DNA from: Pandoraea pneumonica | GTDB lineage: Bacteria; Pseudomonadota; Gammaproteobacteria; Burkholderiales; Burkholderiaceae | NCBI RefSeq assembly: GCF_902459645.1 | Contig: NZ_CABPSK010000003.1 | Location: 558,001-622,000 of the forward strand | DNA: 64,000 bases | Reading direction: 5' to 3' | Shown: positions 54,897 to 62,840 of the stretch, piece by piece | How positions within the stretch are numbered: the stretch's first letter is position 1 | Layout of the letters: each line of letters begins with the position of its first letter | Position numbers and translations under genes: made by a program | The notes under the pieces: model-generated | Database searches by the model: none | What the model was told of the DNA's origin: nothing | Seen by the model: only the letters and a program-made list of their open reading frames with translations

Positions 54897-56114
54897 ATGC
54901 CTCCTACCACGTCAGCCATGCCCGCCACGCGCCCCCAAACGATCTGCCTGTTTACCGGCACGCTGGCCGCTTTCGCCGGTGCCGAGCGCGCCACCGCTAC
55001 GCTGGCGAATGCGCTCGCCGCGCGCGGACACCGCGTGCACGTGCTGTCCCTGTGGGGCCATACGCCCGTGTTTGCGTTGGCACCCGAAGTCCGGCATCAC
55101 GCGTTGTTCGCCGAACGGGTGGCGTTCAAGCACCACTATTTGCCGATCGTTCGTGACGTCAGGCGATTTGTGAAAGCCCACGGCATCGACGTGATGATCG
55201 ACGTCGACCCGATGCTCGCGCTCTACACGCTCCCGGCGACGTTAGGCCTGCCGATACGGCGAATCGCTTGGGAACACAGCACCTACGCCAGCGACCTCGG
55301 CCGCCGCGCACGCCGTTGGGCGCGGGCGTTGGCCGCACGCCGCTACGACGCCGTGGTGGTACTCACCGATGCGGACCGCGACGCCTGGCAGGCCCACCAC
55401 CCGCACGCGCGGGCGCAGTTCGTGACGTTGCCGAATCCGCTGGGGATTGCTGCCCCGGCCGAACCGCCGTCTCACGACGGCGCGCGCTGCGTGCTCGCCG
55501 TCGGGCGATTGGTGCCGGAGAAGGGATTCGACCGGCTGATCGCCGCCTGGGCCCAAATCGTCACTGACAGCACCGCTAACGTCACCACTGACGCCGCCAC
55601 TGAAATCGCCCTCAATATCACCGCCAGCGGTGGGGACGCCACCCCTGTCACGGGATGGCAAGTCCGCATTGTTGGCGATGGCCCGTTGCGCGACGCGCTG
55701 CGCTCGCAGGCGCAGGCGCTCGGCGTGGGCGACACCGTGCAGTTGCTCCCCGCCGTGGCAGATATCGCGCAGCACTACGCGCAAGCCGCGATTTACTGTC
55801 TGCCGTCGCGACGTGAAAGCTTCGGCCTCGTGTTGCTCGAAGCCCAGGCGTACGCACTGCCGATCGCAGCATTTGCCGCCGACGCCGGGCCGCGAGCGCT
55901 GCTGCACGACGGTATCGACAGCCTGATCGCTGCCGACGGCGACATCGATGCACTGAGCGCCGCCCTGCGCCGCCTGATCGACGATGCGCCACTGCGCAGC
56001 CGGTTGGGTTTGGCCGGTTATCAGCATGCACAACGCTTCCGTCCCGACGCCATCGCGGCGCGCTGGGAGACGTTATGGCAGCCATCGACGGCAAGCGCCG
56101 AGGCTACGTCATGA
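54897..56114 (+). CDS. Glycosyltransferase family 4 protein
   Basis: 405 residues, GT-B fold. N-terminal GTLAAFAGAERATATLANAL, donor-site region LAVGRLVPEKGFDRLI and the E-x7-E block SRRESFGLVLLEAQAYALP. Between these, residues about 222-256 (TDSTANVTTDAATEIALNIT and on) form a Thr/Asp/Ala-rich insert that typical family members lack. Retaining sugar transferase acting at the membrane; the sugar is unknown. Its stop overlaps the next start (ATGA). Confidence 0.9.
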   Translation: MPPTTSAMPATRPQTICLFTGTLAAFAGAERATATLANALAARGHRVHVLSLWGHTPVFALAPEVRHHALFAERVAFKHHYLPIVRDVRRFVKAHGIDVMIDVDPMLALYTLPATLGLPIRRIAWEHSTYASDLGRRARRWARALAARRYDAVVVLTDADRDAWQAHHPHARAQFVTLPNPLGIAAPAEPPSHDGARCVLAVGRLVPEKGFDRLIAAWAQIVTDSTANVTTDAATEIALNITASGGDATPVTGWQVRIVGDGPLRDALRSQAQALGVGDTVQLLPAVADIAQHYAQAAIYCLPSRRESFGLVLLEAQAYALPIAAFAADAGPRALLHDGIDSLIAADGDIDALSAALRRLIDDAPLRSRLGLAGYQHAQRFRPDAIAARWETLWQPSTASAEATS

Positions 56115-57268
56115 AGATCGTTTTGTTCGTCACCGGCTTGCAATTGGGCGGCGCGGAAACGCAAGTGGCCGATCTCGCCCGTGGTTTTCTCGCGCAGGGG
56201 CACGAGGTCGTCATGATCTCGCTGACCGGCGAGTGCGCCGTGCGGCTGCCCGATTCGCCGCGTTTCTCGCTGATTGAATTGCGCGCCAACAAAACGCCGT
56301 GGTCGCTCGCCGCTGCCTTGGCGCAATTCGCGTCGCATATCCGGCGCTTGCGGCCCGACGTCGTGCACGCGCACATGGTGCATGCCAACCTGCTTGCGCG
56401 CGTGGCTCGGTTATTCGTATCGATGCCGGTGCTCGTCACCAGCGCGCACAGCCGCAATGAAGGTGGACGGGCCCGCATGCTCGCCTACCGGCTCACCGAC
56501 CGACTCACCGACCTGACGACGAATGTCAGCGACGACGCCGTGGCCGCTTTCGTCGCCCAAGGCGCAGCCCCCGCGTCGCGCATCGTCAGCATGCCCAACG
56601 GCATCGACACGCAACGCTATCGGCCCGATGCCGCCAATCGCGCGGCGCTGCGTGCGTCGCTGCCCGCATCGCTCGCGCCGTCTGCCGATGGGCACGGCGC
56701 GGTGCCTATCGTGCTTGCTGCGGGGCGTCTGGTCGACGCGAAGGACTACCCCACGCTGTTAGACGCCTTCGCGAACGTGCACCGCGAGATGCCCGACGCC
56801 CGCTTGTTCGTCGCCGGAGACGGTCCATTGCGCGCCGCCTTGCAGGCACGTGTCGACGCTCTGAACCTGGCGCAGACCGTCACGCTGCTCGGCCGTCGCG
56901 ACGATGTTGCCGACTGGATGCGCGCCGCCGATGTCTACGCCATGTCGTCGGCCTGGGAGGGCCTGCCGCTCGTGATCGGCGAAGCCATGGCCAGCGCGCT
57001 GCCGGTGGTTTCGACCGACTGCGGCGGTGTGCGCGAATTGCTTGGCGCGCACGACGGGAATGCCTTGGTTCCCGTCGGCAACGCCCAGGCCCTGGGCGAT
57101 GCCATTCTCCAAACGCTGCGCCTGCGCCAGCACACCCCCGATGCGCTGAACGCCATCGGCGCCACCAACCGCGAGCGCATCGTCACCCATTACTCGCTCG
57201 ACGCCGTCGTGGCGCGCTGGCTCGATTGCTATGCGCAGCTCGCCGTGCGAACCGCCTCAACCTACTGA
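56111..57268 (+). CDS. Glycosyltransferase family 4 protein
   Basis: 385 residues, GT-B fold with GLQLGGAETQVADLARGF in the N-terminal acceptor domain, LAAGRLVDAKDYPTLLDAFA and SSAWEGLPLVIGEAMASALP (E-x7-E) in the donor domain. Coupled to the preceding glycosyltransferase by a 4-base overlap. It extends the glycan built on the carrier lipid; donor and linkage are unknown. Confidence 0.92.
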   Translation: MKIVLFVTGLQLGGAETQVADLARGFLAQGHEVVMISLTGECAVRLPDSPRFSLIELRANKTPWSLAAALAQFASHIRRLRPDVVHAHMVHANLLARVARLFVSMPVLVTSAHSRNEGGRARMLAYRLTDRLTDLTTNVSDDAVAAFVAQGAAPASRIVSMPNGIDTQRYRPDAANRAALRASLPASLAPSADGHGAVPIVLAAGRLVDAKDYPTLLDAFANVHREMPDARLFVAGDGPLRAALQARVDALNLAQTVTLLGRRDDVADWMRAADVYAMSSAWEGLPLVIGEAMASALPVVSTDCGGVRELLGAHDGNALVPVGNAQALGDAILQTLRLRQHTPDALNAIGATNRERIVTHYSLDAVVARWLDCYAQLAVRTASTY

Positions 57269-57274
57269 TCGCCC

Positions 57275-58429
57275 ATGCGCCAGCCCGTTCTGTTTTGCTC
57301 CAATTCGTTCTGGTCGATCCATAACTTCCGTGGTGGCCCTATCCGCGCATTGCTGGCCGACGGTTATCCGGTTCACGTAGTGGCCCCGGACGACGACTAC
57401 TCGCCGCTCTTGCGGGCGATGGGGTGCGTTGTCCACATCATGCCGATGGCGTCGAAGGGGAAAAATCCTTTCAGCGACCTCGCGCTTGCCTGGCGGCTGT
57501 ATCGTCTTTACCGCAGCGTTCGTCCGGCCGTTTGCTTTCACTACACGATCAAACCCAATATCTACGGGGCGATGGCGGCGCATTGGGCGCGCGTTCCCTC
57601 TGTGTCGATCACCACGGGGATGGGCACGGTCTTCATCAACCGCTCTTTCCTGACCCGAATCGTGCGACAACTCTATCGCCACGCGTTTCGCCACACGCGG
57701 GAGAACTGGTTCCTGAACGAGTCGGATTTCGAAGCGATGGTCGGCGGGGGCCTCGTCGATCTGCGTAAGGCACGGCTGCTGCCCGGCGAAGGGGTCAACC
57801 TCAATCACTTTGCCAGTGCTCCGTGGCCTGCCGACGATGGCTCGTTCCGGTTTTTGCTGATCGCACGCATGCTGCGCGACAAAGGCGTGCTGGAATTCAT
57901 CGAGGCGGCGCGCGCGCTGAAGTCGTCGGCACCGCACGTCAAATGCCAACTACTCGGACCGGCAGACGTCGAGAACCCGACATCCATTTCGCACGATCAG
58001 ATCGCCGCCTGGGAGCGTGAAGGGCTTGTCGAGTATTTGGGCGTGACACAGGAGGTGCGACCGGCCATCGCACAGGCGCACTGCATTGTCCTTCCGTCCT
58101 ATCGCGAAGGGCTGTCGCGAACCCTTCTAGAGGCTGGCGCGATGGCGCGTCCAGTGATCACTACCGACGTACAAGGGTGCCGCGAAGTCGTCGACGATGG
58201 CCGTACCGGATGGGTCGTGCCCGTTCAGGACGCCAAGGCCCTGACAGCACAAATGGCAGCAACGTCGAGGATGTCACCTGCCGAATTGGCGGCGGTCGGA
58301 CATGCCGGGCGTGCTAAAGTAGCGCAAAATTTCGACGAAGGTCTGGTGATCGCCGAGTATTTCAGAGTCCTCGGCGAGGTCGATGGGAGCGACAATCGCC
58401 CAAGGCTCTCATCCGATTCAGCGCAGTAA
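57275..58429 (+). CDS. Glycosyltransferase family 4 protein (PglA/WbpX-like)
   Basis: 384 residues. FRGGPIRALLADGYPVHVVA, then HYTIKPNIYGAMAAH and TTGMGTVFINRSF, a motif set typical of GT4 enzymes that add the second sugar to an undecaprenyl-diphospho-N-acetylated sugar, such as PglA. Donor block LPSYREGLSRTLLEAGAMAR. It starts 6 bases after the previous stop. It would act right after one of the WecA-like enzymes encoded downstream. Confidence 0.92.
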   Translation: MRQPVLFCSNSFWSIHNFRGGPIRALLADGYPVHVVAPDDDYSPLLRAMGCVVHIMPMASKGKNPFSDLALAWRLYRLYRSVRPAVCFHYTIKPNIYGAMAAHWARVPSVSITTGMGTVFINRSFLTRIVRQLYRHAFRHTRENWFLNESDFEAMVGGGLVDLRKARLLPGEGVNLNHFASAPWPADDGSFRFLLIARMLRDKGVLEFIEAARALKSSAPHVKCQLLGPADVENPTSISHDQIAAWEREGLVEYLGVTQEVRPAIAQAHCIVLPSYREGLSRTLLEAGAMARPVITTDVQGCREVVDDGRTGWVVPVQDAKALTAQMAATSRMSPAELAAVGHAGRAKVAQNFDEGLVIAEYFRVLGEVDGSDNRPRLSSDSAQ

Positions 58430-58484
58430 GCTGACGCCAGTCACATATAAGAACTAACATCGCGCTCAACGACTTGTCCGTACC

Positions 58485-59582
58485 ATGCTGAACCTGACAG
58501 TGGCCCTCGTAGTCTCGTTTATCACCACGCTGCTGATTGTGCGTTATGCCCACGTGCACGCGCATTTTTCGAGCGATAGCGATACCAAGGGTGTCCAGAA
58601 AGTCCATGCCCATCCGGTGCCCCGGATCGGCGGCTTGGGCATCATGCTTGGACTGCTCGCCGCGGGCACGTTCGCCAACTTTCACTACCCCGGGCCGCTG
58701 GAAGAAATCCTGCTGCTCGCAGCGTGTGCGGCCCCGGTATTCCTCGGCGGTTTCATCGAAGACATTACCAAGCGCGTGTCGCCGCGCATGCGCCTGTTGT
58801 GCGCCATGGTCTCCGCTTTCATCGCCTATCTCGTGCTGGGCATTCACATCAATCGCATCGGTATTGCACCGGTGGATCAGTTGTTGGCGATTCCCGTGAT
58901 TTCGGTGGTGTTGACCGTGATTTGCACGGCGGCGATGACCAACGCCGTCAATATCATCGACGGATTCAATGGTCTGGCGGCAATGGTGAGCATCTTCATG
59001 TTCGCCTCGCTGGGCTATGTGGGTTTTCAAGTCAACGACTACATCGTGCTGGCCACATCGATGATCATGATCGGTGCCGTGCTGGGGTTCTTCATCTTCA
59101 ACTACCCCAATGGCTTGATTTTCCTCGGTGACGGTGGGGCGTATTTTGTGGGCTTCATGCTCGCAGAGCTCGCCATCCTGCTCGTGATGCGCAATCCGTT
59201 GGTGTCGCCGTGGTATCCGGCGCTCATGCTGATCTACCCGATCTTCGAGGTGTGCTTCTCGATTTATCGCCGTCGATTCGTGCGGGGTGTCTCGCCCAGC
59301 ATGCCGGACGGGGTGCACCTGCACATGCTCATCTACAAGCGGATTTTGCGTTGGGCCGTCGGCTCGCGCGTCGCCGCACAGCTCACGCGACGTAACTCGA
59401 TGACGTCTCCGTACCTCTGGGTGCTATGTCTGCTGGCCGTCGTGCCCGCGACGATCTTCTGGCGCCACACGGGTATTCTTGCCGCGTGCTGTTTGGCGTT
59501 CATCGTGACCTATGTCTGGCTGTACCGGAGCATCGTGCGGTTCCGCTCCCCGCGCTGGATGATCGTCAAAAAGAAACGCTGA
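58485..59582 (+). CDS. WecA/WbpL-like undecaprenyl-phosphate sugar-1-phosphate transferase (copy 1)
   Basis: 365 residues, about 11 TM helices, MraY/WecA family. NAVNIIDGFNGLAAM around residue 153 and FLGDGGAYFVGFMLAELAIL around 214 are the metal/UDP-sugar motifs; PDGVHLHMLIYKR carries the HxH of the C-terminal cytoplasmic loop. It transfers a sugar-1-phosphate from a UDP-sugar to undecaprenyl phosphate, starting the glycan extended by the glycosyltransferases upstream. A close paralogue follows. Confidence 0.93.
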   Translation: MLNLTVALVVSFITTLLIVRYAHVHAHFSSDSDTKGVQKVHAHPVPRIGGLGIMLGLLAAGTFANFHYPGPLEEILLLAACAAPVFLGGFIEDITKRVSPRMRLLCAMVSAFIAYLVLGIHINRIGIAPVDQLLAIPVISVVLTVICTAAMTNAVNIIDGFNGLAAMVSIFMFASLGYVGFQVNDYIVLATSMIMIGAVLGFFIFNYPNGLIFLGDGGAYFVGFMLAELAILLVMRNPLVSPWYPALMLIYPIFEVCFSIYRRRFVRGVSPSMPDGVHLHMLIYKRILRWAVGSRVAAQLTRRNSMTSPYLWVLCLLAVVPATIFWRHTGILAACCLAFIVTYVWLYRSIVRFRSPRWMIVKKKR

Positions 59583-59631
59583 ATTTCGCTTCACTCGTTG
59601 ATGGCCCTGCTTCAGGCCATCGGGTCGCCCC

Positions 59632-60723
59632 ATGCTGAGTCTTGCCATCGCCCTCGTGGTGTCGTTTATCACGACGCTGTTCATCGTGCGTTACGCGCAC
59701 GTGCACGCCCGTTTCTCCGGTGACAGCGATGTCGCCGGCGTGCAGAAATTTCACGTACGGCCGGTGCCGCGCATCGGCGGCGTCGGCATTTTGGCCGGAT
59801 TGATCGTCGCGGCGACGGCGCTCGGCTTCCCCTATCCGAAAGTTGCGCGCGACATCCTCCTGCTGGTGGCCTGCGGCCTGCCCGCGTTTCTCGCCGGCTT
59901 CGTCGAGGACGTGACCAAGAAGGTGACGCCTACCGTGCGGCTCGTCTGCACCATGTTCGCCGCGTTGCTCGCCTGGCTGCTGCTCGACATCCACATCACA
60001 CGCATCGACATCGCGCTGGCCGACCGCGCATTGATACTGGCCGCCGTGTCGGTACCGCTCACCGTGCTGTGCGTGGCGGGCATGGCCAATGCCGTGAATA
60101 TCATCGACGGCTTCAACGGGCTTGCCGCCATGGTCGCCATGATCATGTTCGCCTCGCTCGGCTACGTCGGGTTTCAGGTGCAAGACCCCATCGTGCTCAC
60201 CACGTCGATGATCATGGTCGGTGCGATTCTCGGCTTCTTCATCTTCAACTTCCCCGGCGGCCTGATCTTCCTGGGCGACGGCGGCGCCTATTTCGTCGGG
60301 TTCATGCTCGCCGAAATTGCCATCCTGCTCGTGATGCGTAACCCGCAGGTCTCGCCGTGGTATCCCGCGCTCATGGTGATCTACCCCGCCTTCGAGGTCT
60401 GCTTCTCGATTTATCGCAAGCGTTTCGTGCGCGGTATTTCGCCCGGCATTCCCGATGGCGTGCACCTGCATATGCTGGTGTACAAGCGGCTGATGCGCTG
60501 GGCCGTCGGCGTGCGCACGGCGAGCGCGCTCACGCAACGCAATTCCTTGACGTCCCCGTACCTGTGGCTGTTATGCTTGCTGGCAGTGATCCCGGCGACA
60601 GTCTTCTGGCGACACAGTCTGGTGCTCGCACTGTGCTGCGTCGCGTTCATGGTGACGTATGTCTGGCTGTACCTGCGCATCGTCCGATTCAAGGCCCCGC
60701 GCTGGCTGATCTACAAAAAATGA
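59632..60723 (+). CDS. WecA/WbpL-like undecaprenyl-phosphate sugar-1-phosphate transferase (copy 2)
   Basis: 363 residues, colinear with copy 1 over its whole length and highly similar (for example GLIFLGDGGAYFVGFMLAE and SPWYPALM in both). All catalytic motifs are kept (NIIDGFNGLA, GDGGAYF, HLHM). It begins 49 bases after copy 1. The tandem pair arose by duplication; differing substrates (for example UDP-GlcNAc versus another N-acetyl sugar) would explain retention. Confidence 0.92.
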   Translation: MLSLAIALVVSFITTLFIVRYAHVHARFSGDSDVAGVQKFHVRPVPRIGGVGILAGLIVAATALGFPYPKVARDILLLVACGLPAFLAGFVEDVTKKVTPTVRLVCTMFAALLAWLLLDIHITRIDIALADRALILAAVSVPLTVLCVAGMANAVNIIDGFNGLAAMVAMIMFASLGYVGFQVQDPIVLTTSMIMVGAILGFFIFNFPGGLIFLGDGGAYFVGFMLAEIAILLVMRNPQVSPWYPALMVIYPAFEVCFSIYRKRFVRGISPGIPDGVHLHMLVYKRLMRWAVGVRTASALTQRNSLTSPYLWLLCLLAVIPATVFWRHSLVLALCCVAFMVTYVWLYLRIVRFKAPRWLIYKK

Positions 60724-60837
60724 ATGACCACGGGGGGCGACGCGCCTGAGTAGAGGGTAGATAACTCACCAAGGCGCGCGGCCGCAGCACACGGAATCCC
60801 CCTGTTCGGGACAACAAGACAAGACAGCGCCACCGCG

Positions 60838-61854
60838 ATGCGTGACATCTATGCCATCGGCGACCTTCAGGGTTGCCAAACGTCGTTCGAAGAACTCCTT
60901 GCCCTCTTGCCGCAGGATGCCGATCTATGGCTCGCGGGCGATCTCATTAATCGCGGCCCCCGTTCCCTCGATACTCTGCGTCAGGTCATCGCCCTTGGCA
61001 ATCGCGTCACCGCCGTGCTGGGGAATCACGACCTGCATCTGTTAGCCGTTGCCGCCGGGGTGCGCCAAGCGCACGGCAGCGACACGCTCGACGATATTCT
61101 CAACGCGCCGGATCGCGATGCCCTCATCGATTGGGTGCGCCATCGCCCGCTCGCGCATTTCGACCGCGGTCATCTGATGGTGCACGCCGGCGTGCTGCCC
61201 CAATGGGACGCCGCACAGGTCGTGACGCTCGCTCACGACGTCGAAACGCAATTGCGCGGACCGGACTGGCAAACGTTTCTCTCGCGCATGTTCGGCAATC
61301 AGCCCGATCAGTGGCGCGAAGGGTTGCCCGACGAAGATCGCCGACGTCTCACGATCAATGCGCTCACGCGCCTGCGCTTTTGCACGGCAGATGGCCGTAT
61401 CGACTTCAAGCTCAAGGAAGGGGCCGACGCCGCCACGGACGACCTCAAACCGTGGTTCGATGCGCCCAATCGACGCACCGCCGATGTCACCGTCGTGTTC
61501 GGCCACTGGTCGGCCCTCGGTTTGGTCATGCGCGATCGCGTACTCGGGCTCGATACCGGGTGCGTGTGGGGCGGGAAGCTCAGCGCCGTTAAGCTCGCGG
61601 ACGCGCCTGCGCAACGCGACCTGATTCAGATCGACTGCCCGCAAGTGCGTGACCCGTTCGGCTCGGGCGACGGCAAGAAGCGCAGCAAGATTAAGAAGTC
61701 CGAGAAGGCCGAAGATGCATTCAAGGCCGCCAAGGAAGAGAAGCTCGGGAAATCTGCGCGCAAGATCGAAAAGATCGGCAAGAACGCGGAGAAACGCGTC
61801 AAGCTGGAGAAGGTCGAGAAAGTGGAGAAGACGGCCAAGCGCAAAGAGGCGTAA
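60838..61854 (+). CDS. apaH: Symmetrical bis(5'-nucleosyl)-tetraphosphatase with Lys/Glu-rich C-terminal extension
   Basis: 338 residues. Metallophosphatase motifs GDLQGC (8-13), GDLINRGP (34-41), GNHD (62-65), and downstream His in HAGVLPQW and FGHWSAL. ApaH hydrolyses Ap4A to two ADP and removes Np4 caps from RNA. Normal ApaH ends near residue 275; here about 64 residues follow, made mostly of Lys, Glu and Ala (KKSEKAEDAFKAAKEEKLGK), highly charged and probably flexible or coiled. A bidirectional terminator follows. Confidence 0.94.
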   Translation: MRDIYAIGDLQGCQTSFEELLALLPQDADLWLAGDLINRGPRSLDTLRQVIALGNRVTAVLGNHDLHLLAVAAGVRQAHGSDTLDDILNAPDRDALIDWVRHRPLAHFDRGHLMVHAGVLPQWDAAQVVTLAHDVETQLRGPDWQTFLSRMFGNQPDQWREGLPDEDRRRLTINALTRLRFCTADGRIDFKLKEGADAATDDLKPWFDAPNRRTADVTVVFGHWSALGLVMRDRVLGLDTGCVWGGKLSAVKLADAPAQRDLIQIDCPQVRDPFGSGDGKKRSKIKKSEKAEDAFKAAKEEKLGKSARKIEKIGKNAEKRVKLEKVEKVEKTAKRKEA

Positions 61855-61901
61855 GCCGAATCTGGCGACGTTACTTCACCGAACGACATCACACCCCATA
61901 C

Positions 61902-61940
61902 AAAAACGGCACCGCAGTGAATCTGCTGGTGCCGTTTTTT
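61902..61940. terminator. Bidirectional intrinsic terminator
   Basis: AAAAACGGCACC (61902-61913) and GGTGCCGTTTTT (61928-61939) form a 12-bp stem, extended inside by GCAG/CTGC, between convergent apaH and the acyltransferase gene. Confidence 0.9.
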
Positions 61941-61997
61941 GTTGCTGCGTCGCTGCTGGTTATTCGTTGCTTCGTTGACGCTAAAGGGGGCGGCGCA

Positions 61998-62828
61998 TCA
62001 AACCTGCACGGCCTGAGCGGTATCGCCTTCCTCGTCGCCCATTGCAGCGTCGCGCGATCCGACCGAACCGCTTTGCGGCAGTACCGCTTCCGGCAGATAC
62101 CCCTGCAACTGCTCGCCAACCGCCTTCTGCGCGCCGAGCGCCACTTCGCGTCGATGCTGCCCGTCCTGCGGATACTGCGGCTCGCCCACGGCCAAACGCA
62201 CCGTCATCGGGGGCGCTCGCAGAATCATGTCGATCGACTCGATCAGCGTCATCTCACCGATATACGCCGGTGCCATCGTGTGACGCCCGCTTGCCGCATC
62301 CGTATAGAACAGGCACAGCGGCTGCACCGGCTTGCCCGTGCTCACTGGCGCTTGCAGCAGATTCGCGTGGAACGGCAGGAGACTTCGGCCATCGGTCGTC
62401 GTGCCCTCCGGAAACACCGTGATGATGTCGCCGTCACCCAGACAGTCAGATAGGTAATGCATGATGCGGCGCGCGTCGGCACGACGCTCGCGTTGCAGGA
62501 AGATCGTGCGCGTCTGCACGCAAAGCCACCCCACGAGCGGCCAGTGACGAATCTCGGCTTTGGCCACGAAACGCACTGGTTGCCACGCGTTGATGGCAAA
62601 GATGTCGATCCACGAGACGTGATTGCACAACAGCATCACGCCGCCCTCGGGCAACGGCGCAGCCTGCTCGACTTCGAGACGCATGCCGCAAAGCCGCAGC
62701 AACTTCTGCGACCACGCGCGAATGCGGCGATGCTTGCCCGCTTCCGAGAGCATCGGGAAGAGCACCAGTGCAGTCAGCAGACCGCGCGCAAGGTGCAGGC
62801 CCAGACGGAGTTTTTTGATCAACAGCAC
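61998..62828 (-). CDS. 1-acyl-sn-glycerol-3-phosphate acyltransferase (PlsC-like)
   Basis: 276 residues from a GTG at 62828 (AGGA upstream). Acyltransferase motifs CNHVSWID (HX4D) and FPEGTTTDG are present; N-terminal helix LGLHLARGLLTALVLFPML anchors it in the membrane. It acylates lysophosphatidic acid or a related acceptor. It begins 12 bases after the dihydroorotase-like gene and is probably in its operon, an arrangement seen in related genera. Confidence 0.9.
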   Translation of the reverse strand: MLLIKKLRLGLHLARGLLTALVLFPMLSEAGKHRRIRAWSQKLLRLCGMRLEVEQAAPLPEGGVMLLCNHVSWIDIFAINAWQPVRFVAKAEIRHWPLVGWLCVQTRTIFLQRERRADARRIMHYLSDCLGDGDIITVFPEGTTTDGRSLLPFHANLLQAPVSTGKPVQPLCLFYTDAASGRHTMAPAYIGEMTLIESIDMILRAPPMTVRLAVGEPQYPQDGQHRREVALGAQKAVGEQLQGYLPEAVLPQSGSVGSRDAAMGDEEGDTAQAVQV

Positions 62829-62840
62829 GGCTATCGCGTC

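Noticed and set aside
59566-60537. Reverse frame of 323 codons, with a similar one at 58362-59324
   Set aside because: Both are antisense to the tandem WecA-like genes and resemble each other only because those genes are duplicates; highly charged composition typical of shadow frames.
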